The notes: generated from the sequence alone by a model not told the origin. Counted from the stretch's first letter, positions 39,600-48,743 are shown. The stretch: 64,000 nt of DNA from Brevundimonas sp. AJA228-03 (GCF_017795885.1 NZ_CP059297.1:434001-498000); one strand, 5' to 3'. Made by a program: numbers and translations.

Positions 39600-40201
39600 C
39601 GGGCGAAAGGTTCAGACGGCTGATCCTCGCGTCGCGCAGCGCCGCACGGCGCGCCATGCTGACCGGAGCCGGCGTTTCCTTCTCGATACAGGACGCCGGC
39701 GTCGACGAGGATGCCATCAAGATCCGCCTGACCGGCACCGATCCGGCCGACCTGGCGCTGGAGCTCGCGCGTGCCAAGGCCCTGGCGGTATCGCGTAAGG
39801 ATCCGCACGCCTGGGTTCTGGGTTCGGACCAGACGCTGGATCTGGAAGGCACGATGGTGTCCAAGGCTCCGGACCTCGCGGCGGCGCGTCTGCGCCTGCT
39901 GTCGATGCGGGGCCGGACCCACCATCTGAACGCGGCGGCCGCCCTCGCACACGACGGCGTGGTCGTCTGGTCCGGCGTGGATACGGCGCGGATGACCCTG
40001 CGGCATTTCTCCGACGGATTTCTCGATCACTATCTGGCTGCCGAAGGCGAGGCCCTGCTGGGCTCGGTCGGCTGCTATCGGCTGGAAGGCATGGGATCGC
40101 AGCTGTTCGACCGGGTCGAGGGCGACTATTTCACCGTTCTGGGCATGCCCCTGTGGCCGGTGCTGGACGAACTACGCCGCGTCGGAGTGATCGCGACATG
40201 A
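39596..40201 (+). CDS. maf: Maf-family nucleotide pyrophosphatase
   Basis: A 201-residue Maf/HAM1-fold protein that hydrolyses non-canonical or pyrimidine nucleoside triphosphates, limiting misincorporation. The family marks are LILASRSAARRAML (phosphate-binding start), the VLGSDQTLDLEG catalytic segment, and GSVGCYRLEGMGSQLFDRVEGDYFTVLGMPL. The GTG at 39596 overlaps the ppsR stop (GTGA) and the stop overlaps the aroE start (ATGA), so it is translated as part of a tightly coupled cluster. Confidence 0.93.
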   Translation: MTGERFRRLILASRSAARRAMLTGAGVSFSIQDAGVDEDAIKIRLTGTDPADLALELARAKALAVSRKDPHAWVLGSDQTLDLEGTMVSKAPDLAAARLRLLSMRGRTHHLNAAAALAHDGVVVWSGVDTARMTLRHFSDGFLDHYLAAEGEALLGSVGCYRLEGMGSQLFDRVEGDYFTVLGMPLWPVLDELRRVGVIAT

Positions 40202-41025
40202 CGGCCAGACTCACGGGCGCGGTGCGGCTCGGCGGGATCGTAGGAAATCCGGTGACCCATTCGCTCAGCCCGGTCATCCACAATGCCTGGCTGGAGGCGG
40301 CGGGCCTGGACGGGACCTACGGGGCCTTCTCGCCGCGCGATGCCGCCGGCTTTGAGGCCCTGGTGGCCTTTGGGCGGGCCGGACTGCTGGCGGGTGTGAA
40401 CGTCACGGCGCCCTTCAAGGAACAGGCCTTCGCCAGCGCCGATACCCGGTCCGAAACGGCCACGTCCAGCGGATCGGCCAATATCCTGGTCTTCCGCGAC
40501 GGGCAGGTCTTTGCCGACAGCACCGATGGCGAGGGCCTGCTCCGGGCGCTGTCCCAACAGGCGCCCGCGCTGTCCCTGGAGGGATCGCCCGTCGTGATGC
40601 TCGGCGCGGGCGGGGCGGCGAGGGCGGCGGTCGCGGCCTTGCGCGATGCGGGGGCCACCGTCCGGATCGTCAATCGCACCCGGGAACGCGCCGAGGCCCT
40701 GGCCACGGACCTCGGCGGCCTGATCGAGGTCGGCGATGAGGCGACGGCCTTCGCCGGGGCCGCTCTGGTGGTGAACGCGCTCAGCGTCCGACCCGCGATC
40801 GATCCGGAGGACCTCGATCCGGCCACGGTGGTCATGGACATGACCTATCGCCCCGTCCGTACACCGTTCCTGACGGCCGCCAGAAGCGCCGGCCTGACCA
40901 CCGTCGACGGCCTGGCCATGCTGATCGGCCAGGCCGGGCCATCCTTCCGGGCGATCTTCGGTGTCGAACCGCCCGATCTCGATCCCCGCCCCCTGCTGCT
41001 GGCCCATCTGGGAGAGACGGTGTGA
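40198..41025 (+). CDS. aroE: shikimate dehydrogenase
   Basis: Reduces 3-dehydroshikimate to shikimate with NADPH in aromatic amino-acid synthesis; 275 residues. Shikimate-binding [11 protein letters not shown] and the catalytic lysine in [10 protein letters not shown] (Lys74) are present, then the dinucleotide loop [13 protein letters not shown] with INRTRE-like [14 protein letters not shown] 40198 overlaps the maf stop. The end of the gene (GTG TGA) contains the GTG start of coaE. It is the third gene of the origin-proximal rightward operon. Confidence 0.95.
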   Translation: MTARLTGAVRLGGIVGNPVTHSLSPVIHNAWLEAAGLDGTYGAFSPRDAAGFEALVAFGRAGLLAGVNVTAPFKEQAFASADTRSETATSSGSANILVFRDGQVFADSTDGEGLLRALSQQAPALSLEGSPVVMLGAGGAARAAVAALRDAGATVRIVNRTRERAEALATDLGGLIEVGDEATAFAGAALVVNALSVRPAIDPEDLDPATVVMDMTYRPVRTPFLTAARSAGLTTVDGLAMLIGQAGPSFRAIFGVEPPDLDPRPLLLAHLGETV

Positions 41026-41663
41026 TCGTTCTGGGCCTGACCGGATCGATCGGCATGGGCAAGTCGACGACGACCGCCCTGTTCGCCGATCATGGAGCCC
41101 TGGTCTGGAACGCTGACGATGCCGTCCACGCCCTCTATGCCCCGGCCGGGGCGGCGGTCGGGCCGGTCGGTGAGGCCTTTCCCGGTGTCGTGGTGGACGG
41201 TGCAGTGGATCGGGCGCGACTGGCCGAGCGCCTGGGCCGCGACGCTGCGGCTTTCCGGCGGCTGGAGACGATCGTCCATCCGCTGGTTGTGGCCGGGCGG
41301 CTGGCCGATCTTGAGGCCGCGCGGGCGGCGGGGGTCGCGCTGGCCGTCCTGGATATTCCCCTGCTGTTCGAGACCGGTGGCGAGCGCGCCGTCGATGCCG
41401 TGGTGGTCGTGTCCGCGTCCGAGGCGGTGCAGCGCGCCCGCGTCCTGGCCCGGCCCGGCATGACGGTTGAGCGGTTCGAGGCCATCCTGGCGCGGCAGGT
41501 CCCCGATTCTGAAAAACGCCGCCGCGCCGACTTCGTCATCGATACGGGCGGGAGCCTTGAGGCGACCCGCGCCCGCGTGGCTGAAATCGTGGGGATGGTT
41601 CTGTCGCCGGGCTGGAAGCGGCCAGTGCGGAGCCTTTCACAACCCGACGAACCGCCCCATTAA
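41022..41663 (+). CDS. coaE: dephospho-CoA kinase
   Basis: Phosphorylates the 3'-hydroxyl of dephospho-CoA, completing coenzyme A synthesis; 213 residues. The P-loop [10 protein letters not shown] (about 8-17) is followed by the dephospho-CoA-binding [16 protein letters not shown], a DIPLLFE segment and the LID-like [22 protein letters not shown] 41022 overlaps the aroE stop. The last residues extend slightly past the usual family end. The dnaQ start follows within 7 bp. Confidence 0.93.
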   Translation: MIVLGLTGSIGMGKSTTTALFADHGALVWNADDAVHALYAPAGAAVGPVGEAFPGVVVDGAVDRARLAERLGRDAAAFRRLETIVHPLVVAGRLADLEAARAAGVALAVLDIPLLFETGGERAVDAVVVVSASEAVQRARVLARPGMTVERFEAILARQVPDSEKRRRADFVIDTGGSLEATRARVAEIVGMVLSPGWKRPVRSLSQPDEPPH

Positions 41664-41669
41664 GCGGGG

Positions 41670-42377
41670 ATGGCCCGCGAAATCGTTCTCGATACCGAAA
41701 CCACCGGCTTCGACCCGAAAACGGGTGACCGGCTGATCGAGGTCGGCTGTATCGAGATCATGGATCTCTTGCCCACCGGGCGGACATTCCACCGTTTCGT
41801 CAATCCGGAACGGCTGATCCCGGCCGATGCCATCCGGGTCCATGGCATCACCGACGACAAGGTCCGGGACGCGCCCCGGTTCGCCGAGATCGTCGTCGAT
41901 CTGATGGGCTTCATCGGCGATGCGCCCGTGATCGCCCACAATGCCCAGTTCGACCGCAATTTCATCGACCACGAATGCGGCCGCTGCGGCCATCCGCTGC
42001 TGCACGAGACCCGCTGGATCGATACGCTGCAACTGGCCCAGAAGCGGTTTCCCGGCATGGCCAATTCGCTGGATGCCCTGTGCAAGCGCTACCGGATCAG
42101 CCTGGTCGACCGCACCCTGCACGGGGCCCTGATCGATGCCCGCCTGCTGGCCGAGGTCTATCTGGAGCTGAGGGGCGGCAAGGAGCGGGTCCTGGACCTG
42201 ACCAGCCGTCGCGAGAGCGTGGCTGCCGCCGCCCACGCCGCGGCGGGCGGCTATGGTCCCCGCCCCCGGCCGCTGGCCCCGCGTCTGCGCGCCGAAGAAA
42301 GCGCCGCCCATGCCGCATTCCTGGCCGTGACGCTCAAGGACCGGTCGTTATGGGAAGGCTACGGGGTGACCCTGTAG
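41670..42377 (+). CDS. dnaQ: DNA polymerase III epsilon subunit (proofreading exonuclease)
   Basis: The 3'-5' exonuclease of the replicase, 235 residues. The metal-binding ExoI motif DTETTGFD has Asp8 and Glu10. The ExoII region is VIAHNAQFDRNFIDHE, and ExoIII is HGALIDARLLAEVYLEL with the active-site His and Asp. The C-terminal tail, rich in alanine and proline, would bind the polymerase alpha subunit; a short QLxLF-like clamp motif was not seen. It ends the ppsR-maf-aroE-coaE-dnaQ cluster and converges with secB. Confidence 0.95.
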   Translation: MAREIVLDTETTGFDPKTGDRLIEVGCIEIMDLLPTGRTFHRFVNPERLIPADAIRVHGITDDKVRDAPRFAEIVVDLMGFIGDAPVIAHNAQFDRNFIDHECGRCGHPLLHETRWIDTLQLAQKRFPGMANSLDALCKRYRISLVDRTLHGALIDARLLAEVYLELRGGKERVLDLTSRRESVAAAAHAAAGGYGPRPRPLAPRLRAEESAAHAAFLAVTLKDRSLWEGYGVTL

Positions 42378-42419
42378 TCTCGGCCCTGTCGGCGAAGCCG
42401 ATGGGGAGGGGACTAAAGC

Positions 42420-42917
42420 CTACGCCACGCCCGACGGCTGACCATTCTGTTGCTGCATCCGCGCGGCATAGATGCCGGCGAAATCGATCGGATCCAGCAT
42501 GAAGGGCGGATAGAAGCCACCGTCCGCCGTGGCGCGGGCGATGATCTCGCGCGCATAGGGGAACAGGTAGCGCGGGCATTCGATCAGCAGCAACGGCTCT
42601 ATGTCGTGCTCGGCCACGCCCGACAGCTGGAAGAGACCGCCATAAAGCAGCTCCACTTGGAACACCGCCATCGCCTCGGTCGAGGCCTTGATCGACAGCT
42701 TGATGTCGACCTCGAACAGGCCGTCGGGGCGGCCCTGGGCATTCAGCTCCACACCCATATCGATCGAGGGTCGCCCCTCGATACGCAGCGAATCCGGGGC
42801 CTTGGGGTTCTCGAACGACAGGTCGCGGACATATTGCGCCAGGATGCGGAAGCCCGGAGCGGGCGGCTGGCCGGTGGGGGCGGAGCCGTTCGGCTCGGTC
42901 GGGGCGACATCGGTCAT
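42420..42917 (-). CDS. secB: protein-export chaperone SecB
   Basis: A 165-residue tetrameric chaperone that keeps preproteins unfolded for SecA. Marks are [44 protein letters not shown] and the C-terminal [36 protein letters not shown]. The N-terminus has a Pro/Ala-rich extension. ATG 42917 is used; the longer open frame begins in a poor context. It converges with dnaQ, as I recall for Caulobacter, and is divergent from the Tim44-like gene. Confidence 0.95.
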   Translation of the reverse strand: MTDVAPTEPNGSAPTGQPPAPGFRILAQYVRDLSFENPKAPDSLRIEGRPSIDMGVELNAQGRPDGLFEVDIKLSIKASTEAMAVFQVELLYGGLFQLSGVAEHDIEPLLLIECPRYLFPYAREIIARATADGGFYPPFMLDPIDFAGIYAARMQQQNGQPSGVA

Positions 42918-43129
42918 GGGGTCAAAGCCGTTGGCGAACGAAGGATGAGAGGCCGGGCGACTAGCATTCGCGACACGCCCCCGCAACGGTGCCGTCCCAT
43001 TGCCGTCCACTCGCCTTCGTGACGCAGCGGATGCGTGTCGCCTTGCGCGCGTCTATATAGGACCGTAATCGTCCACCAGACGCCGTTCGCCTCCGGTCGA
43101 AAGCGCGCATCGAAAACCCGGGATAGACC

Positions 43130-43777
43130 GTGCCCTCACAGTTTCTGATCGTCATCTTCGCCGTAATCGCGGCCATCGTCCTGTTCCAGCTCTACAATGT
43201 GCTGGGCAAGAAGGTCGGCCGCCAGCCGCAGGAAGATGCGAAGACCCTGACGGCCCTTCCGGCGACCACCGGTCCGGACGCCCCCGGTCGGACGCCCGGC
43301 GTAGACGCCACCCTGCTGGCGGCTGCCGCCTCGCTCCGTGCCCGCGACCCCGCCTTCGATCCCGCCCGGTTCATCGACGGGGCGCGTCAGGCCTATGAGA
43401 CGATCGTTCGGGGCTATGCCGCCGGAGACCGCGCGGCGCTGAAGCCCCTCTTGACCCCGGCCGTGCTGGAATCGTTCGAGACCGGCATCGCGGCGCGCGA
43501 GACCCGCGGCGAAACCGAACAGGTCGAGTTCCTGCATCCGCCCCGCGCCGATCTCGAACTGGCCTCGGCCGAAGGCGACCGGGCCGTGGCCAAGGTGCGG
43601 TTCCTGGCCGAGCTGCGGTCACGGATCATGCCGCGTGCCGACGAGGCCACGCCGGGAGCCCCCGCCGAGGAACGCGTCGAGGAGCGCCGGACCGCTGAGC
43701 ACTGGACCTTTGAACGCTCGCTGGGCGCGTCCGACCCGAACTGGGTCCTGGCCCGGGTCGAGCCCGCCAACGCCTAG
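43130..43777 (+). CDS. Tim44/TimA-like membrane-associated protein
   Basis: A 215-residue protein with one N-terminal hydrophobic segment (QFLIVIFAVIAAIVLFQLYNVLG, residues 4-26). A low-complexity linker and a C-terminal Tim44-like domain follow, with AYETIVRGYAAGDRAALKPLLTPAVLESFETGIAARETRGETEQ and AEHWTFERSLGASDPNWVLARVEPA-type segments. Bacterial Tim44-domain proteins (TimA in Caulobacter) are membrane-linked and of uncertain function, named for similarity to a mitochondrial import motor subunit. It starts at GTG 43130. mltA follows 13 bp after the stop. Confidence 0.87.
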   Translation: MPSQFLIVIFAVIAAIVLFQLYNVLGKKVGRQPQEDAKTLTALPATTGPDAPGRTPGVDATLLAAAASLRARDPAFDPARFIDGARQAYETIVRGYAAGDRAALKPLLTPAVLESFETGIAARETRGETEQVEFLHPPRADLELASAEGDRAVAKVRFLAELRSRIMPRADEATPGAPAEERVEERRTAEHWTFERSLGASDPNWVLARVEPANA

Positions 43778-43790
43778 GGGCGACCGCCCC

Positions 43791-44900
43791 TTGGGATTTT
43801 ACCGGAGGCCTGGGCTGGCGGCGGCGCTGCTGCTCCTGGCGGGTTGTGCCACCGCGACGGTCGAGGCACCGAGCCAGCCAAGCGCTCCCGCGCCCGGGAC
43901 ATCGCAGCCGCCCTATTCGCCCGATCCCGCCCCGCCGTCCGGCTTGCCCGGCCCGCAGACCCTGCCCGGCTGGGCCGACGAGGATCATCTGGCCGCGTTC
44001 CAGGCCTATGCCGGGACCTGCCGTGTTGCGCGCGAGGCTCTCGCGACCGTGCGTTGCGAGAAGGCGCAGGCGATCGGGCGGATGTCCGGGCCCGTGACCC
44101 CCTCTGTCGCCCGGGCCTTTTTCGAACGCGGGTTCGGCGTCGTGGCCGCCGGAACCTCTGACGGCCGACCCGGACTGATGACTGCCTATTTCGCACCGGA
44201 GTATCTGGCGCGCCGTGCCCCGGACGGCCTGTTCGACACACCGGTTCTGGCCCGGCCCGAGGGCTGGACGCGGGGCCAGATCCTGCCGGACCGGGCCACG
44301 ATCCAGGCCGGACCTCCGCCGTCCCCGCCGCTCGCCTGGATGCGGGCCGAGGACCTGTTCTTTCTCCAGATCCAGGGCTCCGGCTATCTGACCTTCGAGG
44401 ACGGGACGACCGCCCGCGCCGCCTATGCCGCCGACAACGGGCGGCCATTCACGGGAATCGCCCGGCCGATGGCCGAACGCGGCCTGCTGCCGTCTGACGG
44501 CACCTCGGGCGATGCGATCCGGGCCTGGCTGGCTGCCCATCGCGGGGCCGAGGCGCGGGCGATCACGGCCCTGAACCCGCGCTACATCTTCTTTTCGCTG
44601 GATCCCGACGACGGCGGTGATCCGGCCGGCGCGGCGGGCGTGCCCCTGCCGGCGCGCCGGGCCATTGCGGTCGATCCGGCCAGTTGGACCTATGGCGATC
44701 TGGTCTGGATTTCGACAGATGCGGGCAACCTGGTGGGTGCGCGCCATGGCTATCAGGGTCTGGTGATGGCGCTGGACACCGGCTCGGCCATCCGGGGTCC
44801 GGTGCGCGCCGATCTCTATATCGGCCGGGGCGAGGCGGCTGGCGCGGAAGCGGGCGTCGTGCGCCACCCGCTTCGGATGTGGCGTCTGGTTCCCCGCTAG
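43791..44900 (+). CDS. mltA: MltA-type membrane-bound lytic transglycosylase A
   Basis: A 369-residue murein hydrolase cleaving glycan strands at the outer membrane. The start has a lipoprotein signal with LLLLAGC and lipobox Cys19. The body has RAFFERGFGVVAAG, GLMTAYFAPEYLA, DLFFLQIQGSGYLTFEDG, YGDLVWIS and the double-psi-barrel catalytic Asp region MALDTGSAI, then RADLYIGRGEAAG. The start is a TTG at 43791, following a small GGGGC-GACC-GCCCC hairpin that overlaps the likely ribosome site; no better codon exists. The stop codon lies inside the end of a MITE-like repeat. Confidence 0.9.
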   Translation: MGFYRRPGLAAALLLLAGCATATVEAPSQPSAPAPGTSQPPYSPDPAPPSGLPGPQTLPGWADEDHLAAFQAYAGTCRVAREALATVRCEKAQAIGRMSGPVTPSVARAFFERGFGVVAAGTSDGRPGLMTAYFAPEYLARRAPDGLFDTPVLARPEGWTRGQILPDRATIQAGPPPSPPLAWMRAEDLFFLQIQGSGYLTFEDGTTARAAYAADNGRPFTGIARPMAERGLLPSDGTSGDAIRAWLAAHRGAEARAITALNPRYIFFSLDPDDGGDPAGAAGVPLPARRAIAVDPASWTYGDLVWISTDAGNLVGARHGYQGLVMALDTGSAIRGPVRADLYIGRGEAAGAEAGVVRHPLRMWRLVPR

Positions 44901-45036
44901 GGCATGATCGTTTGAGGTGGACCCACGTCGTGGGTCCAGCCGAAAACGTGAATCATGCCCTCGCTCATGTCCGGAGCCTGATTCACGGCATCGGCGGAAT
45001 CGCGAAGCGATTCCCCCTCAGCCGATCAGGCTCTAG
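44897..45036. mobile_element. MITE-like element with terminal inverted repeats (copy A)
   Basis: The 140-bp unit begins and ends in CTAG. The left end CTAGGGCATGATCGTTTGAGG and the inverted right end agree at 19 of 24 bases. The left 66 bases match the sequence at 58326-58393 (opposite strand) at about 60 positions. Internally there are further palindromes (GGACCCACGTCGTGGGTCC). It starts within the mltA stop codon. Confidence 0.7.
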
Positions 45037-45096
45037 GGAATTGGGCCGATAGCGCCTAGAGGGAAAGGCGGATAGCCCGCCAGGTTGCCCATTCCC

Positions 45097-45528
45097 ATGA
45101 CATCGCCCATCGAACGTATCGTCTATCGCAGCGATGCGGTCGCCCTGACCGACGGCCCCGTCGATGTCTCGCCCATCCTCTCAACCTCGCTGCGGAACAA
45201 CGCCAGGCATCGCCTGACGGGGGCTCTGGCGCTCCAGGGCGGGACTTTCGTGCAGGTGCTGGAAGGCGACCCGGAGGCCCTGACCGGACTGATGGAGACG
45301 ATCGAGGCCGACGACCGACACCGCAACCTTCGGGTCCTGGCCCGCTGGCCGGTACAGGTGCAGCTGTTCATGGGCTGGGCCATGGTGCACGTCGACACCC
45401 GCGCCCTGTCGCCGCATCAATCCAGACTGCTGACCCAGACCGGCTCGGGCGCGCAGGTCACCAGCGTGCTTGCTGACCTTGCCAGCGCCCGGCTCGGCTC
45501 TGTCGCCCGGCTCAGTTCGGTGGTCTAG
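45097..45528 (+). CDS. BLUF-domain blue-light sensor protein
   Basis: A 143-residue single-domain flavin photoreceptor (BLUF, binding FAD). The residues needed for photochemistry are present at the expected spacing: Tyr10 (IVYRS), Asn35 and Arg37 (NNARHRLTGAL), Gln53 (FVQVLEG), Trp94 and Met96 (GWAM). A C-terminal extension of about 45 residues forms the usual capping helices. No output domain is fused, so signalling would go through a partner protein. Start at ATG 45097; an upstream TTG is also in frame. It lies 60 bp after the repeat element and converges with the HerA-like gene. Confidence 0.88.
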   Translation: MTSPIERIVYRSDAVALTDGPVDVSPILSTSLRNNARHRLTGALALQGGTFVQVLEGDPEALTGLMETIEADDRHRNLRVLARWPVQVQLFMGWAMVHVDTRALSPHQSRLLTQTGSGAQVTSVLADLASARLGSVARLSSVV

Positions 45529-45531
45529 GCC

Positions 45532-47061
45532 CTACCGCCGCTTCAATCCGCCCAGCACCCCACGCAACAGTTCGCGGGTCAGGGTCGATCCGGCGGTGCG
45601 CAGGACCGACTTGGTCAGGGCCTCGAGCGGGGTCTGGCGGGTCGAGCGGCGCGGGGCCCTCGGAGCCGGTGCGGGGCGTGGAGCCGGCGCAGCCCGGCCC
45701 CCGGGCGCGGCCCCGGGTGCGGGCTCCCCGGCTGTGGTTTCTGCCGCATGGCGGGCGGCGAGGACTTCCGCGGCGGAGTCGCGGTCGATCACCGTGTCAT
45801 AGACGCCCTTGACCGGGCTGGCGGCCATGACGGCGGCGCGTTCCGGGTCGGTGGCCGGGCCCAGACGGCTGTCCGGCGGACGGATCAGGGTGCGCTGGAC
45901 GATGGTGGGGGCCCCCTTCTCGTCCAGCACGGACACCAGCGCCTCGCCGGTGCCGAGCGCCTGGATCGCCTCCCGGGTGTCGAAGGCCGGATTGATCCGG
46001 AAGCTTTCGGATGCCGCCTTCAGGCCGCGCTGGTCGGCCGGGGTATAGGCCCGCAGCGCGTGCTGGATGCGGTTTCCCAGCTGGGCCAGCACGCTGTCGG
46101 GGATGTCGGCCGGGTTCTGGGTGATGAAATAGATGCCGACGCCCTTGGAGCGAATCAGGCGCACGACCTGCTCGACCTTTTCCAGCAGCGGCCTGGGCGC
46201 ATCCCTGAAAAGCAGGTGGGCCTCGTCGAAGAAGAAGACGAGACGGGGTTTCTCCGGATCGCCGACCTCCGGCAGTTGCTCGAACAACTCGGAAATCAGC
46301 CACAGCAGGAAGGCCCCATACAGGCGCGGGCTGTTCATCAGCCGGGTCGAATCCAGCACATTGACCTGGCCGCGACCATCGAGGCCGGTCTTCATCATGT
46401 CGGTCAGCTTCAGCGCCGTCTCTCCGAAGAAGGCGTCGCCGCCGTCCTGTTCCAGCTGCAGCAGGGCACGCTGGATCGAGGCAATGGAGGCCGGAGCCAC
46501 ATTGCCGACCTCGCGCCCGATCCGGGCCGCATTCTCGGCCACATAGACCAGCATGGCGCGCAGGTCGTCGAGGTCGAGCAGCAGCAGGCCCTCCTTGTCG
46601 GCGACGTGGAAGGCGACGGTCAGCACACCCTCCTGCACGTCGTTCAGATCCAGCATCCGCGCCATCAGCAGCGGACCGATCTCCGACACGGTGGCGCGGA
46701 CGGGGTGACCCTTCTGGCCGTACAGGTCCCAGAAGACCGTCGGTGCCGCCTTCGGCTGCAGCGTCAACCCCATGCCCGTGGCGCGGGCGATCAGCTTTTC
46801 GTTCGGCGTGCCGATCTGGCTGATGCCCGACAGGTCACCCTTCACGTCGGCGCAGAACACGGGCACGCCCATGTCCGAGAACCCCTGGGCCATGATCTGC
46901 AGGGTCACCGTCTTGCCGGTTCCGGTCGCGCCCGCGATCACGCCGTGTCGGTTGGCGCGGTTCCACAGCAGATATTCCCGCCGCGCGACGCCGTTGTCAG
47001 AAGATTGGCCGAGGAGAAGGCCCGCGGTCTGGTCGAGGGCGGGAGCGGCGGCGTCGGTCAT
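45532..47061 (-). CDS. HerA-like/DUF853 ATPase
   Basis: A 509-residue protein of the DUF853 (HerA/FtsK-like) ATPase family. The Walker A box is GATGTGKT (44-51) and the Walker B box RLVFFFDEAHLLF. FITQNPADIPDSVLAQLGNR follows with the arginine-finger region typical of these motors. The C-terminal 80 residues are Ala/Pro/Arg-rich with no defined fold, then a conserved-looking TPLEALTKSVLRTAGSTLTREL tail. HerA relatives translocate DNA, but this subfamily is uncharacterised and no NurA nuclease gene is adjacent. Start ATG 47061. It diverges from the AI-2E-family permease. Confidence 0.85.
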   Translation of the reverse strand: MTDAAAPALDQTAGLLLGQSSDNGVARREYLLWNRANRHGVIAGATGTGKTVTLQIMAQGFSDMGVPVFCADVKGDLSGISQIGTPNEKLIARATGMGLTLQPKAAPTVFWDLYGQKGHPVRATVSEIGPLLMARMLDLNDVQEGVLTVAFHVADKEGLLLLDLDDLRAMLVYVAENAARIGREVGNVAPASIASIQRALLQLEQDGGDAFFGETALKLTDMMKTGLDGRGQVNVLDSTRLMNSPRLYGAFLLWLISELFEQLPEVGDPEKPRLVFFFDEAHLLFRDAPRPLLEKVEQVVRLIRSKGVGIYFITQNPADIPDSVLAQLGNRIQHALRAYTPADQRGLKAASESFRINPAFDTREAIQALGTGEALVSVLDEKGAPTIVQRTLIRPPDSRLGPATDPERAAVMAASPVKGVYDTVIDRDSAAEVLAARHAAETTAGEPAPGAAPGGRAAPAPRPAPAPRAPRRSTRQTPLEALTKSVLRTAGSTLTRELLRGVLGGLKRR

Positions 47062-47157
47062 TCGGAACTCCGGTTTCAGCGCCACAATACAGCTTAAGAC
47101 GCGGCCGGGGAGAGGGTTCAGCTTGACCGCTGTGGCGGCCACCCCGACAGTCCGGGC

Positions 47158-48303
47158 ATGAAACTGCCCATCGCCGTCCCGTCCAGCACGGTCGCCCGCA
47201 ACGCCCTGGTGACCCTGACCGTCGTGGCCGTCGGGGCGGCGCTCTACTGGCTGCGGGACATTCTGACGCCCCTGGCCATGGCCATCTTCCTGATGATCAT
47301 GATCGACGGCGTAAAGCGGTTCATCGAGGACCGGACCAGTCTGCCGGATCATTGGGCCGGGACGGCGGCCCTGCTTGTGGTCGTCCTGGGCTTCTCCTTG
47401 TCGATCGCCTTCATCGTCAACGGCGCGGCGGGCTTCTTCACCGACATGTCCGGGGTGTCGAGTGGCATCGGGCCGCGAATCGACGCGATCATCGTCGACG
47501 GGGCCCGCGTTTTCGGCATCACCACGGCCCCTACGGCCCATGAGCTGATCGCCAGCATCGACCTGCGCGGCTATCTGATCGGCCTGGCCGGCCAGGCCCA
47601 GGGCGTGGCTTCGGGATCCTTCTTCGTTCTGGTCTATCTGGGATTCCTGCTGGCCTCGCAGGTCGGGTTCCGGCGCAAGATCGTCGCTATGTTCCCCGAG
47701 AGGGAGCAGCGCAGCGAGGCGCTGGCGGTGTTTCAGCGGGTGCGCGGCGGGGTCGAGGGCTATCTGTGGGTCCAGACCGTGACCGGTGCCATCATCTGCG
47801 CGGCCGCCTGGATCCTGATGCGGATCGTGGGCCTGGAACATGCCGAGTTCTGGACCTTCGTGATCTTCGTGGTCGGCTTCATCCCCGTGCTGGGCGGGGC
47901 GGTGGCGGGCCTGGCCCCCCCGCTGTTCGCCCTGGTGCAGTTCCCGACCTACTGGCCCGCCCTGATCCTGCTGGTCGGCCTGCAGACCATCCTGTTCGTG
48001 GTCGGCAACCTGATCCAGCCGCGCATGCAGGGCGAGAACCAGAACATCGACCCGGTCGCGGTGCTGCTGGCGCTGGCCCTGTGGGGCAAGATGTGGGGCG
48101 TGGTCGGCATGTTCCTGTCGACCCCGCTGGCGGTCATGGCCATGGCGATCCTGGCCGAGTTCAAGGGGTCGAGGTGGATCGCCGTTCTGCTCAGCGGTGA
48201 TGGCAAGCCCTATGCCGACGAGGACGAGCACAGCAACCACCCTGCTCCGGCCAAGCGCTCCGTCCGCGTCAAACCGCCGCGCCCCGGAGCGGGCCAGGCC
48301 TGA
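47158..48303 (+). CDS. AI-2E-family transporter (UPF0118/TqsA-like)
   Basis: A 381-residue polytopic inner-membrane protein with about eight hydrophobic segments. Family marks are the paired N-terminal helices (LVTLTVVAVGAALYWLRDILTPLAMAIFLM), GGVEGYLWVQTVTGAIICAAAWILM, FVVGFIPVLGGAVAGLAPPLFAL and NLIQPRMQGENQNIDPVAVLLALALWGKMWGVVGMFLSTPL. The family name comes from autoinducer-2 export by TqsA, but many members transport other solutes or cations, so the substrate is open. The soluble C-terminus is basic and proline-rich. A hairpin with a T-rich tail lies about 130 bp downstream. Confidence 0.9.
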   Translation: MKLPIAVPSSTVARNALVTLTVVAVGAALYWLRDILTPLAMAIFLMIMIDGVKRFIEDRTSLPDHWAGTAALLVVVLGFSLSIAFIVNGAAGFFTDMSGVSSGIGPRIDAIIVDGARVFGITTAPTAHELIASIDLRGYLIGLAGQAQGVASGSFFVLVYLGFLLASQVGFRRKIVAMFPEREQRSEALAVFQRVRGGVEGYLWVQTVTGAIICAAAWILMRIVGLEHAEFWTFVIFVVGFIPVLGGAVAGLAPPLFALVQFPTYWPALILLVGLQTILFVVGNLIQPRMQGENQNIDPVAVLLALALWGKMWGVVGMFLSTPLAVMAMAILAEFKGSRWIAVLLSGDGKPYADEDEHSNHPAPAKRSVRVKPPRPGAGQA

Positions 48304-48435
48304 CGAACGGGCTCTTGCGGGTCGGGTCGGGGTTCCCATCTTTCCTTCAGGCGTCGCGGCCTTCTTCCCCCTCCCCCGGCCGTGACGGCATCGAACCTGC
48401 GCCCCCTCCCCCTCCGGCGCGGGTTCCAGACGAGG

Positions 48436-48473
48436 CCGTCGGACCCCCCCCGTCCGGCGGCCTTTTCTCTTTT
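48436..48473 (+). terminator. rho-independent terminator downstream of the AI-2E-family gene
   Basis: A 9-bp stem, CCGTCGGAC / GTCCGGCGG (one G-U pair), with a C-rich loop, followed by CCTTTTCTCTTTT. Confidence 0.7.
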
Positions 48474-48621
48474 CCGGACTGGTACACGAAAGCGCCACCC
48501 GCGATCCGCGTCTCGCAATACTGCGCATCGGCGAGGAACGCTGACCCCTCCCGCCCGTCAGCCCCGAGCGAAAGGCAACGCCGCCTCCCGTGGCGCACGA
48601 CAGCCCCGGGATACAGATCGA

Positions 48622-48653
48622 CGCCGGGCGCGCGAAGGCGCGCCCGGTGTTTT
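48622..48653 (+). terminator. strong hairpin with T run in the gdhZ leader (possible attenuator)
   Basis: A 12-bp stem, CGCCGGGCGCGC / GCGCGCCCGGTG (one G-U pair), with a GAAG tetraloop, followed by TGTTTT. Its position directly upstream of gdhZ suggests conditional termination rather than the end of a gene. Confidence 0.65.
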
Positions 48654-48743
48654 CGCTTTCCGGGCTTCCCGACGGACGCGGGCGGGCCTATTCCCGTCCC
48701 AGCACCTGGCGGTCCCAGAGCCGCGCTGAACGAGACCCTGCCC

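Larger units (their letters stand above)
48304..48743. other. 440-bp gene-free leader region before gdhZ
   Basis: No supported gene. It contains two terminator-like hairpins (48436-48473 and 48622-48653) with about 150 bases between them; the second lies 91 bp before the gdhZ start codon. Nothing matching a known riboswitch or tRNA was recognised. Confidence 0.6.

Noticed and set aside
48370..48420. Possible tRNA on the minus strand (GGTTCGATGCC resembles a T-loop)
   Set aside because: No acceptor, D or anticodon stem pairs at the required distances.
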